This document shows positions 1 through 7,385 of a DNA stretch of 9,206 bases, in pieces (within the stretch, counting starts at the first letter, position 1; each line of letters starts with the position of its first letter). A model generated the notes under the pieces. That model searched no databases, had not been told where the DNA came from, and saw nothing but the letters and a program-made list of their open reading frames with translations. This DNA is from Sulfurimonas sp. (GTDB taxonomy: Bacteria > Campylobacterota > Campylobacteria > Campylobacterales > Sulfurimonadaceae), in contig DTVI01000028.1 of the NCBI GenBank assembly GCA_012963655.1, positions 2,337 to 11,542 on the forward strand, written 5' to 3'. The translations under genes and the position numbers were made by a program.

Positions 1-815
1 TAAAACAAAGAGTCAAGTTTCAAAATATCATCTTTTTCTAAATTTATATCAAAACTTTCTAAATCAATTTGCATATGTTCTAAGTCGGTTGTACCCGTTA
101 AAGGAGTAATTCCTATATGATTGAGATAGGCAAAGAAAATCTGTACAACATTTTTATTGTATCTTATGGCAAGATCAATCAATTTTTGATTTTTTAGTAG
201 ATGTGGGTTTGCAGTGAGAGTCCAGAAACTCTGGTAGGTGATATTATGATCTTTACAAAACTTACGTATTTGTTTGTCATAGTGAGTGTCTTTATAAAAC
301 CTATTCTGTACTACTGAGGGTTTTATCTTAGCCATTTGATACAAGTCTGCTAATAGCCCAATATCATATAGATTCGAGATACCAAGCTGTTTAGCCTCAC
401 CTCTAATAGCTATTTCTTCCATTTCTTTCCATATCATATGGAGTTCTTCAAAATTGTTAGGTGGAGAATGTAAAACAAGGGAATCAACATAATCTGTGTG
501 TAGGTTTTTCTTTGACATTTCAAAAGACTGTGCTACTTGAATATCTAGTTCAGCTGCCTTATCATAAGGTACATCCAGAGGGTCTTGCCCTTCTAAAAGA
601 GTAAACTTTGTTTGTATAAAAAGCTCTTCTCTAAAGTAACCTTCTTTTTCTAAGGCAACAAGGGCTTCACCTACACCTGCCTCATTATAATGCTTAGGTT
701 GACAAGCGGTATCAATACCCTTAAAACCTGTTTTGACTGCTTGAATGACAAGGTCTTTAGTCGACTCTTTTTTCCATGCAGTTCCATAAATAATAGCTGG
801 CATATTTGCTGGCAT
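1..815 (-). CDS. Aldo/keto reductase, 3' end cut by window edge
   Basis: I translated this from the minus strand: 271 codons are open from the ATG at 815, and the last two bases (TA) begin either a stop or a Tyr codon, so the protein is complete or nearly so. It is a TIM-barrel, NAD(P)H-dependent carbonyl reductase, presumably cytosolic. The catalytic tetrad of the family is visible as D35 (GIDTA), Y43 (KHYNE), K70 (QTKF) and H116 (LVLHSP). A GISN motif near residue 144 and a GTT motif near the C-terminus are also family-like. An AAAGGG ribosome site six bases upstream supports the 815 start; a second in-frame ATG at residue 5 is possible. The gene lies 16 bases after the hemerythrin gene, so co-transcription is likely. 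The physiological substrate cannot be read from the sequence. The PKHYNEAGVG and GQDP signatures place it in a distinctive subfamily, discussed under findings. Confidence 0.9.
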   Translation of the reverse strand, partial: MPANMPAIIYGTAWKKESTKDLVIQAVKTGFKGIDTACQPKHYNEAGVGEALVALEKEGYFREELFIQTKFTLLEGQDPLDVPYDKAAELDIQVAQSFEMSKKNLHTDYVDSLVLHSPPNNFEELHMIWKEMEEIAIRGEAKQLGISNLYDIGLLADLYQMAKIKPSVVQNRFYKDTHYDKQIRKFCKDHNITYQSFWTLTANPHLLKNQKLIDLAIRYNKNVVQIFFAYLNHIGITPLTGTTDLEHMQIDLESFDINLEKDDILKLDSLF

Positions 816-831
816 TAGTAACCCTTTATAT

Positions 832-1224
832 TTATCCTAGTAGTGGTGCAGCTTTTGCGTCCCATTTCGCAACATGGGCGGTATACCACTTTTTAAAGTC
901 TTTGTCTAAGAAGTTTAATACCTCTTTTGGACCCTTAAGTACTTCCCATCGTTTATGGAACTTTGTTAATTTCTTACGCATAAGGTCATGATCACTTTGA
1001 TGCATTCCAGCGTCTGGGTAGGCATTTTGTTCCATCATATCTTCTTCTGTTTTAAAGTGAACTTCCATCTCAGCTAAAAGAGCTGTAAAAAGTTCATCAA
1101 TCTTTTCTATATCTTTTGATTTAACTGCCTCGTAAAAATTATTAATAACTTCTAATTCATCTTCATGTAACATATTCATCATAGCATTAGCTACTTCTTG
1201 TACTTCGTGTGCTTCAATATACAT
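832..1224 (-). CDS. Single-domain hemerythrin (bacteriohemerythrin)
   Basis: This 130-residue protein is a stand-alone hemerythrin: a four-helix bundle that binds O2 reversibly at a non-heme di-iron centre in the cytoplasm. The full ligand set is visible: H20, H56 with E60 (HFKTEE), H75 and H79 (HQSDH), then H117 and D122 (HVAKWD). Length is normal for the single-domain form, and no signal peptide or sensor domain is attached. The start is supported by a GGAG site five bases upstream of the ATG. Related proteins in Campylobacter protect oxygen-labile iron-sulfur enzymes; a similar role in O2 buffering or delivery is inferred here. It has its own promoter-like sequence, and is followed after 16 bases by the aldo/keto reductase, probably in the same transcript. 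Confidence 0.93.
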   Translation of the reverse strand: MYIEAHEVQEVANAMMNMLHEDELEVINNFYEAVKSKDIEKIDELFTALLAEMEVHFKTEEDMMEQNAYPDAGMHQSDHDLMRKKLTKFHKRWEVLKGPKEVLNFLDKDFKKWYTAHVAKWDAKAAPLLG

Positions 1225-1250
1225 CTTATCTCCATAAAATTAAGTTTCAT

Positions 1251-1279
1251 ATTATAGCTATATTTGAGTTATATATAAA
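1251..1279 (-). promoter_or_regulatory. Putative sigma-70 promoter for hemerythrin
   Basis: On the minus strand a perfect TATAAT (1256-1251) is preceded, with a 17-base spacer, by TTTATA (1279-1274), a four-of-six match to the -35 consensus. The predicted transcript would start near 1244, giving a leader of about 20 bases containing the GGAG ribosome site. The region is AT-rich, so the -35 box alone would not be convincing. Confidence 0.55.
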
Positions 1280-1353
1280 GGACAGCTCTAAAGTTTAAAG
1301 AGTAATTTTTTTAAAGATAGGAAGAAGGGAAGGGTTGTATAAGAAGAAACTGA

Positions 1354-1373
1354 GCCATTTATTTCTAAATGGC
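1354..1373 (-). terminator. Hairpin with GAAA loop downstream of ccsBA
   Basis: GCCATTTA and TAAATGGC form a perfect 8-bp stem. Read on the minus strand, the loop is GAAA, a GNRA-type tetraloop. The hairpin begins 29 bases after the ccsBA stop codon. The following minus-strand bases (TCAGTTTCTTCTT) are T-rich but not a clean T run, so it may be a weak intrinsic terminator or an RNA 3'-end stabiliser. It separates ccsBA from the hemerythrin promoter. Confidence 0.55.
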
Positions 1374-1401
1374 CTTAAGAAAATTTTTCTTTGAAAACTG
1401 C

Positions 1402-4400
1402 CTAAGCTATTTTTCTATTTCTCGCAGCTACTAAGATAAGTAAGAAGATAACGGCATAAGTCCATGGCACGAAGTCAGGAAGAGGTACAGGATCACCCTT
1501 AGCGTAAGAGTGCATACCAGCTAGGTAGTAGTTCACGCCAAAGTAAGTCATGATAATAGACGAGAATGTTAGTAAAGAGACCACAGCATAGTTAAACGGT
1601 GTGTAAAGTGCCTTAATAAATCTAAGGTGAATAACTACAGCATAAAGTAAGATACTTACTAAGGCCCATGTTTCTTTTGGATCCCAACCCCAGTATCTAC
1701 CCCAAGATTCATTTGCCCAAACACCACCTAAAAAGTTACCAACGGTTAATAGAACAAGACCTACAATAAGTCCCATTTCATTAATAGTGTTAATCTCAAG
1801 GATGGCTAGGTTAATACGCTTTTCATTGCCCTTAGTTCGCATTGCAAATAAAAGCAATACAATAAAGCCTAGAAGAGCTCCTAGAGCTAAGAAACCATAA
1901 GAAGCGGTAATCATAGAAACATGAATAGAAAGCCAGTAAGACTTAAGTACAGGTACTAGATTCGTTACTTGAGGGTCCATCCAGTTTAAATGAGCCACAA
2001 AAAGAATAATACCTGCTAATATTCCAGTCGCTGCTAAGGTGATCACCGACTGTCTGGAAAAGATAAAACCTGCAAGAACAGTTGCCCAAGCAATATATAT
2101 CATAGACTCATATCCATTTGACCAAGGTGCATGACCTGAGATGTACCAACGTGTTAAAAGGCCAATAGAATGAAGTACAAAGAATATGATTAATAAACCC
2201 GTTGCTCCCTTAGTTATAAGGCCTAACTTGAAACGTGGTGCTAGGATTTGTACAAAGCTTAACACTAGAAGTAAAATACCCATTAAAAGGTAATACGGCA
2301 TTAACTTTTCAAACACATTATATTGATTATAAAAGATTTCTGCAGCTATTTTATTTTCACTTGGATAAACATCAGCCCCATAAAATTTTTGGTATTTTAC
2401 TACTTCGCCAATGGCTTTATCAGCAGCAGACCAATTACCTGTTTTAATTGACTCTTCTATTCCCATAAAGTATGCAACAGCTACCTCTCTAACCTTTAAG
2501 GCATCATCTTCTTTAAAGCTTTGAAGGGCTTCAATGGTTGCGTACCATTTATTGTTTTCATCTGCTGGTTTTGGGAAAAGTTTGAAAACGGAACCAGTAA
2601 ACACCATATACACGATATTAAAACGTTCATCTACTTTTAAAAGTTCTTTATCTAACTTATTTCTATGAGCAGGATCTTTTGAAACAGCATTTGAAATGGC
2701 TTCTTGTAGCTTATATCCTTGAAGGTTTTCAGGTACTTCTAAAAACTGTGAGAAAGATGTATATTTTAATTTTTCATCAATTCCAAGTATCTCATTAATA
2801 CCCTTATGCTTAATCTTTATAAGGTTGATTTCTCTCCATGCATCAGGTCTCACCATCATTCCAAGAACCATTTGATCCGCTGTCATTCCCGCAATTGTTC
2901 CACCATGTACCTTGTTTACAATTTCAACATTTAAGGTGTTAAGGGGTTTCATTCGTCCTGAGCTGTCTTGTGAGATAAGCTCACCAAACTTAGCCGCATG
3001 CTCTTTATCAAAAGAGGTAATTGTTTTAACCACTTCATTTAACTCTTCGGCCTTAACTGAATCAGCAGAAAAGATAAGAAGCATAGCTACTAAGGCTGGG
3101 GCTAGGGCATTTCTTTGGTCTGCGTATTTTCTACCTTTTTTCATAAGCTTTCTAAAACGTCCATTAGACATGAAAAATTGAGAAAATAAACCAATTGCAA
3201 GCATTACATAACCTATATAAGTAGGTAGTGTTCCCGGATCATTGTTTACTGATAATACAGTTCCTTTTTCATCCTTATCATAAGAAGATTGAAAAAATCT
3301 AAAGTTTTTATAATCTAAGATATGGTTCATGTAAATTCTATAAGGGGTCTTAACATTATCTACATTATCAATTAAGATAACTTCAGAAGCATAAGAAGCA
3401 GGGCTCATAGAACCCGGATATCTTTCTAGTTCAAAGTCAATAAGCTTTAATGAAAAAGGAATAGTCTTAATAACAGCTCCATAAGAAAGCTCAACCTTCA
3501 TACCATCAAAGCTTGCCACTTTTTCAAATCCAACTGCGCCCTCACTACCAACGATAATAAGTTCTTGGCTTTCACCCTTATATGTAACCTGCATTTTAAG
3601 TGCATCTTGAAGACGATTACGAGAACCTTTTACTGACATAGATACAAGTTTTTCACTGGCATAAGGCATAACGCTTTTAAGTACAAAGTTAGTCTTTTCA
3701 CTTTGATATAGCATACGAGTATTAAACTCATTAGCCTCTCCAATAGCAAGAGTAGCAGACTTCTTCGTTCCCATATTAAGGGTTTGAAATTCTAAAGGAT
3801 TAGACATACGTAAGTGTCCATCCTTATAAGTAATATTAACCATTTTTTTATCACTTTGAATATCTGAACCAAAGTTAAGAATTAAGTCTTCAGACTCTAT
3901 ATACTCACCTTGCTTCAGTTTCATAGTCTTGCCCTGTCCACCCATAGAAACCATCATGTCTAAGATAGTAATACCATTTTCCTTGTCTTCAACCACTTGG
4001 TAAGAAGCATTAGGAATATACTGAAGAAGCTTGATATTAACACTCTCAGCATCTACCTTGATATCTTCATCAAAATGATTATGACTGATTTCAGATAAAA
4101 GCACGCGCTTCTTATACTGGTTTTTTCTTTGAGGATTCGTGAAAATAGCTTGAATATAAGTCTCTCTTGAAGTGATACGGTTCTCAGTTTCACCTTCACG
4201 AATATGCATACTTCCTTCATATCCTGCAAAACGCGTTACTGCTGCACCAATTAAAATTACTAAAAATGAAGAGTGAAATAGAACAACGTTCCATTTTTTC
4301 ACATTAAACATAGAGTTTTTAATCATTGCAGAGATAAGGTTTAGCCCTAAAAGAGCAAGTAGTCCTTCAAACCAAAGGGCTGAATATACTTCGGCCTGAG

Positions 4401-4518
4401 CTGTTTGTGTTGAAAAGTCACTCTCGATAAAGGTCGCTACGCCCACAGATACAGCAAATATTGTTAAAAGGCTTGCTGTTAGCTTCATAGAAGATATTAT
4501 TTTAAATAGTTTGTTCAT
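1402..4518 (-). CDS. ccsBA: Fused cytochrome c synthase CcsBA (System II)
   Basis: This 1038-residue inner-membrane protein joins ResB/CcsB and CcsA in one chain. It carries heme across the membrane and attaches it to cysteines of apocytochrome c in the periplasm. The CcsB part has N-terminal membrane segments (about 11-30, 48-66, 78-95), a large periplasmic domain (about 100-430) and a further segment at 434-450. A hydrophobic stretch (471-486) leads into a second soluble region (about 490-735). The CcsA part follows with many membrane segments. Key sites are the tryptophan-rich WWD heme motif at about 934-953 (WGRYWGWDPKETW) and histidines that correspond by spacing to the known heme ligands: H82 and H964 in the membrane, H866 and H1003 in the periplasm. 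I find no cysteine in the protein. The ATG has only a weak purine-rich AAAAAGA stretch upstream. Some Campylobacterota carry several CcsBA paralogues for unusual heme motifs; which isoform this is cannot be told here. Confidence 0.96.
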   Translation of the reverse strand: MNKLFKIISSMKLTASLLTIFAVSVGVATFIESDFSTQTAQAEVYSALWFEGLLALLGLNLISAMIKNSMFNVKKWNVVLFHSSFLVILIGAAVTRFAGYEGSMHIREGETENRITSRETYIQAIFTNPQRKNQYKKRVLLSEISHNHFDEDIKVDAESVNIKLLQYIPNASYQVVEDKENGITILDMMVSMGGQGKTMKLKQGEYIESEDLILNFGSDIQSDKKMVNITYKDGHLRMSNPLEFQTLNMGTKKSATLAIGEANEFNTRMLYQSEKTNFVLKSVMPYASEKLVSMSVKGSRNRLQDALKMQVTYKGESQELIIVGSEGAVGFEKVASFDGMKVELSYGAVIKTIPFSLKLIDFELERYPGSMSPASYASEVILIDNVDNVKTPYRIYMNHILDYKNFRFFQSSYDKDEKGTVLSVNNDPGTLPTYIGYVMLAIGLFSQFFMSNGRFRKLMKKGRKYADQRNALAPALVAMLLIFSADSVKAEELNEVVKTITSFDKEHAAKFGELISQDSSGRMKPLNTLNVEIVNKVHGGTIAGMTADQMVLGMMVRPDAWREINLIKIKHKGINEILGIDEKLKYTSFSQFLEVPENLQGYKLQEAISNAVSKDPAHRNKLDKELLKVDERFNIVYMVFTGSVFKLFPKPADENNKWYATIEALQSFKEDDALKVREVAVAYFMGIEESIKTGNWSAADKAIGEVVKYQKFYGADVYPSENKIAAEIFYNQYNVFEKLMPYYLLMGILLLVLSFVQILAPRFKLGLITKGATGLLIIFFVLHSIGLLTRWYISGHAPWSNGYESMIYIAWATVLAGFIFSRQSVITLAATGILAGIILFVAHLNWMDPQVTNLVPVLKSYWLSIHVSMITASYGFLALGALLGFIVLLLFAMRTKGNEKRINLAILEINTINEMGLIVGLVLLTVGNFLGGVWANESWGRYWGWDPKETWALVSILLYAVVIHLRFIKALYTPFNYAVVSLLTFSSIIMTYFGVNYYLAGMHSYAKGDPVPLPDFVPWTYAVIFLLILVAARNRKIA

Positions 4519-4532
4519 AGTTTGTCTTTTTA

Positions 4533-4561
4533 GTTAAATTGTTTGTATTTTAGCTTGTCAA
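4533..4561 (-). promoter_or_regulatory. Putative ccsBA promoter
   Basis: On the minus strand a perfect TTGACA (4561-4556) is followed after 17 bases by TTTAAC (4538-4533), a four-of-six -10 match. That -10 would leave only about eight bases of leader before the ATG at 4518. An alternative -10, TAAAAT (4552-4547), would give a leader of about 22 bases but lacks a matching -35. So a promoter in the polA-ccsBA gap is plausible, while the exact start is unsure. No terminator is seen after polA, so read-through is also likely. Confidence 0.4.
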
Positions 4562-4577
4562 TGTTAAGATAATGTTA
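4560..4577 (-). repeat. Tandem TAACATT repeat upstream of ccsBA -35
   Basis: TAACATT occurs twice on the minus strand (4577-4571 and 4566-4560), with start points 11 bases apart, about one DNA helical turn. The second copy runs into the TTGACA box. Same-face direct repeats at this position are the usual layout of an activator site of the OmpR type, but no regulator is identified and the repeat is only seven bases in AT-rich DNA. Confidence 0.35.
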
Positions 4578-4582
4578 CATCA

Positions 4583-7282
4583 TTACTTTAATAGGGACCA
4601 GTTCTTTCCAATATTTACGGATGTACGTAAGGGTACAGCGATGGTATAAATATCTTCCATTATGTCTTTAAAGGTCTTTGCCAACTCTTCTGCCTCATTT
4701 TCATTTACTTCAAAAATCAATTCATCATGAATTTGAAGTAACATTTTGGCATTTAAATGTTGAGTTTTTATGTGCGCGTGAATCTTGTTCATAGAAAGCT
4801 TAATTAAATCTGCCGCTGAACCTTGAAAAACAGTATTGACGGATTCTCTTTCATAAGCAGCCTTTATCATTGGAGGTGCCGACTCAAAGTTAAAGTATCT
4901 ACGTCTTCTAAGAAGTGTTTCAACATATCCAATCTCCTTAGCCCCATCTGCAATAGAGCGTAAAAAGGTCTTAACAGTAGGAAAATTCTCAAAATAAGAT
5001 TCGATAATGAGCTTTGCCTCTTTTGTTGTAACGCCAATATCAACTGAAAGTTTTTTTGGCCCCATTCCATATAAAAGACCAAAGTTTACAGTCTTAGCCA
5101 CATTACGTTTTTCATCTGCTAGTTCTTCACCAAAGATGGCCACAGCGGTTTGTCTGTGAATATCTTTATCATGAGCAAAGGCATTTAATAAGGTTGGATC
5201 TTGAGAAAAGTGCGCAAGTAAGCGTAATTCTATTTGTGAATAATCTATCCCGATTAAGGTCTTTCCTTCTTCTGCTACAAAGGCTTGACGAATCTTTGCC
5301 CCCATTGGTGAGCGAACAGGGATATTTTGTAGGTTAGGGTTCTTAGAACTTAAACGTCCGGTAGCTGTTCCTGTTTGTAAAAAAGAAGTATGTATACGTT
5401 TGTCTTCTTTCTCAAGTCCCAGTTCAAGAAGAGGGTTGATATAAGTTGAGTACAGCTTAAAGACTTCTCTGTAATGTAATAAAGCAGGGATAATATCATG
5501 TGCATCAAAAAGACCATTTAAGACTTTTTCATCTGTTGAATAACCCGTTTTTGTTTTCTTTCCCACAGGAAGTTCAAGTGTTTCAAAAAGAACTACGCCT
5601 AATTGCTTGGTTGAGTTAATATTAAATTCTCCTCCTGCAAGAGTATAAATCTTTTCACGAAGCTCAGTTAAAAGCACTTCTGTTTCATCTTTAAAGCCTT
5701 GAAGAAAGTCTGTGTCAACCTTAATCCCTGCGCCTTCCATCTCAATAAGTGTTTGAATAAATGGAAACTCAATATCTTTGGCTTCTTGTATTAAATGCTC
5801 AGCATCTTGAAGTTTTAACTGTTCTAAAAGGCGAAAATATAACTTATAAGTAATTAGGGCGTCTTCACCTGCGTAAGCAGCCGCGTCTTCTAAGGCAACA
5901 GATGAAAAGTTCTCACCTTTTTTGACTGTATCTTTAAAAGAAATCATCTTATGCTTAAAGTATAAGTCTGCTTGTTTATCAAGACCTACGGGCTTTTCAG
6001 AATTAACAAGCCAAGCAAGTAACATAGAATCCGCATAAGGAATATAAGACTTTATCCCAAGATAAGGGCAGATAAATTTCAGATCAAACTTTAGATTATG
6101 TCCGACTACTTTAAATTCTAGTAGTTTACGTAAGGCACGAACACCTATCTCCTTAGAAATTTGATCTCCAACTCCAAGATAAGCATGGGCTAATGGAACA
6201 TAATATCCTTTTGTATCATCTAGGGCAAAAGAAAAACCAACAAGACTGTCTTTACTGTCATCTAAACCTGTTGTTTCTGTATCTAAGGCAATGATAGAAT
6301 CTTTGTCTATAGCATTAATCACATCAAAAAGCTTAGCCTCGCTGTCAAGTAATACAGACTCAAATACTTCTCTTGGTATCTCTTTTTCAGCAGGCTTAGT
6401 TGGAGAAATGTCTTCTATCATTCCTTTTGCCTTTAACTGTCTAAGAATTCCATTTAACTCATACTTATGCAAGTCATCGACTATGCCTAAGAAAGGATTG
6501 TTTGTAGGAAGGATGTAGCTTGTAAAGTCTATGCTTTCAAAAAGATCATCCACTAAGGTAACAAGTTTTTGTGAGCGCCAAGCATCTTCTTCAAAATCAC
6601 GAAGCTTCTTTTGCACACCTGCAGGCTTTACGTCATCAAGATTATCATAAATACCTTGAAGGGTTTCAAACTGTGTTAATAGCTTTTGCGCCGTTACCTT
6701 TCCTACACCCTTAACACCAGGAACATTATCCGCACTATCTCCAAGAAGGGACTGATAATCGGTAAATTGATCAGGACGAATACCGTACTTTTCAATACAA
6801 GCTGCCTCATCCATATTTTTTCGCTTTATCGCGTCTACAACAATAACATTTCCATCATCAATCATCTGATATAAATCTTTATCATGGGAAACAATACGTA
6901 CTTTCATCCCCGCAGCAACGGCAATCTTAGCCACAGAAGCAATCATGTCATCGGCTTCATATCCTGACTTAGATACCGTAGTAAAACCCATTTTCTCAAC
7001 CCATTCTATAGCAATAGGAAGTTGAGCAACTAAGTCTTCAGGAGGGGGCTGACGGTTTGCCTTATACTCAGGATCTATCTCATTTCTAAATGTAGGTCCC
7101 TTCATGTCAAGAGCAAAAACAATGTAGTCTGTATTGTGCTCTTTTTCAACACTAGCAATAAAGTTAGTAAAACCTGTTAAAAGCCCAGTAGGAAAGCCTT
7201 CTGCATTACGAAGTGGGGGTAGGGCAAAGAAGCTACGAAATAAAAAGCCAAAGGTATCGATAATAGTTATAGTTTTAGACAA
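4583..7282 (-). CDS. polA: DNA polymerase I, with 5'-3' and 3'-5' exonucleases
   Basis: This 899-residue enzyme fills gaps and removes RNA primers during lagging-strand synthesis and excision repair. The 5'-3' nuclease (about 1-290) keeps its acidic metal ligands: D9, D59, E109, D111, D112, D134 and D136, each four less than the E. coli number, plus a GDSADNVPGVKGVG helix-hairpin-helix region. The 3'-5' exonuclease (about 305-490) is intact: D334 and E336 (DTETTG), D400 (HNLKFD), Y470 and D474 (YAGED). The polymerase has motif A with D680 (DYSQIE), motif B (K730, F734, Y738) and motif C (H852, D853, E854). F734 matches the E. coli phenylalanine that discriminates against dideoxynucleotides. 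Translation starts at TTG: AGGA sits seven bases upstream, the nuclease fold begins at once (residues 5-9), and no in-frame ATG occurs until residue 60, well inside the nuclease domain. It is divergent from the solute-binding protein gene and lies 64 bases before ccsBA. Confidence 0.97.
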   Translation of the reverse strand: MSKTITIIDTFGFLFRSFFALPPLRNAEGFPTGLLTGFTNFIASVEKEHNTDYIVFALDMKGPTFRNEIDPEYKANRQPPPEDLVAQLPIAIEWVEKMGFTTVSKSGYEADDMIASVAKIAVAAGMKVRIVSHDKDLYQMIDDGNVIVVDAIKRKNMDEAACIEKYGIRPDQFTDYQSLLGDSADNVPGVKGVGKVTAQKLLTQFETLQGIYDNLDDVKPAGVQKKLRDFEEDAWRSQKLVTLVDDLFESIDFTSYILPTNNPFLGIVDDLHKYELNGILRQLKAKGMIEDISPTKPAEKEIPREVFESVLLDSEAKLFDVINAIDKDSIIALDTETTGLDDSKDSLVGFSFALDDTKGYYVPLAHAYLGVGDQISKEIGVRALRKLLEFKVVGHNLKFDLKFICPYLGIKSYIPYADSMLLAWLVNSEKPVGLDKQADLYFKHKMISFKDTVKKGENFSSVALEDAAAYAGEDALITYKLYFRLLEQLKLQDAEHLIQEAKDIEFPFIQTLIEMEGAGIKVDTDFLQGFKDETEVLLTELREKIYTLAGGEFNINSTKQLGVVLFETLELPVGKKTKTGYSTDEKVLNGLFDAHDIIPALLHYREVFKLYSTYINPLLELGLEKEDKRIHTSFLQTGTATGRLSSKNPNLQNIPVRSPMGAKIRQAFVAEEGKTLIGIDYSQIELRLLAHFSQDPTLLNAFAHDKDIHRQTAVAIFGEELADEKRNVAKTVNFGLLYGMGPKKLSVDIGVTTKEAKLIIESYFENFPTVKTFLRSIADGAKEIGYVETLLRRRRYFNFESAPPMIKAAYERESVNTVFQGSAADLIKLSMNKIHAHIKTQHLNAKMLLQIHDELIFEVNENEAEELAKTFKDIMEDIYTIAVPLRTSVNIGKNWSLLK

Positions 7283-7289
7283 ATAAGTA

Positions 7290-7293
7290 TCCT
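7290..7293 (-). promoter_or_regulatory. Ribosome binding site fixing the polA TTG start
   Basis: Minus-strand AGGA, seven bases before the TTG at 7282. It is the only good ribosome site near the beginning of the nuclease fold, and so decides the non-ATG start. Confidence 0.7.
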
Positions 7294-7309
7294 GAAATAA
7301 AATTTTCTT

Positions 7310-7315
7310 AGTATA
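7310..7315 (-). promoter_or_regulatory. Putative polA promoter (-10 box)
   Basis: TATACT on the minus strand is a five-of-six -10 match, about 28 bases before the TTG start. It would give a transcript start near 7303 and a leader of about 20 bases carrying the AGGA site. No good -35 box is present at the right distance. Confidence 0.45.
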
Positions 7316-7327
7316 GTTTAAGAAGGT

Positions 7328-7369
7328 AAAAAGTTTGATAAAATATGTGATATTTTTTGTAAACTTTTT
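7328..7369. repeat. 9-bp inverted repeat between divergent promoters
   Basis: AAAAAGTTT (7328-7336) and AAACTTTTT (7361-7369) are perfect inverted copies separated by 24 bases. They lie between the opposed TATACT boxes of polA and the solute-binding protein, overlapping the core promoter areas of both. Arms of A and T runs arise readily by chance in such DNA, so a regulatory role is only a suggestion. Confidence 0.4.
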
Positions 7370-7370
7370 G

Positions 7371-7379
7371 TGCTATACT
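7371..7379 (+). promoter_or_regulatory. Extended -10 promoter for solute-binding protein
   Basis: TGC directly before TATACT makes an extended -10 element, which can work without a -35 box; none is evident. Transcription would begin about seven bases downstream, at or next to the ATG at 7386. No Shine-Dalgarno sequence lies between this box and the ATG, so the mRNA may be leaderless. Confidence 0.5.
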
Positions 7380-7385
7380 ACTTAC

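Noticed and set aside
806..991. Plus-strand ORF of 61 codons
   Set aside because: Antisense to the hemerythrin gene, whose metal ligands are all intact; no ribosome site or recognisable product.
1286..1312. CTCT...AGAG with a following T run on the plus strand, terminator-like
   Set aside because: The stem is only four base pairs and there is no plus-strand gene upstream to terminate.
2235..3181. Two plus-strand ORFs (2235-2447 and 2912-3181)
   Set aside because: Both are antisense shadows within ccsBA and show no family features.
4867..6874. ORFs at 4867-5082, 6291-6518 and 6686-6874
   Set aside because: All lie inside the continuous polA frame, whose motifs are complete from end to end.
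7335..7385. TTG start for the solute-binding protein
   Set aside because: It has an AGAAGG site, but would place 17 extra hydrophobic residues before a complete signal peptide beginning at the ATG. Kept only as an alternative.
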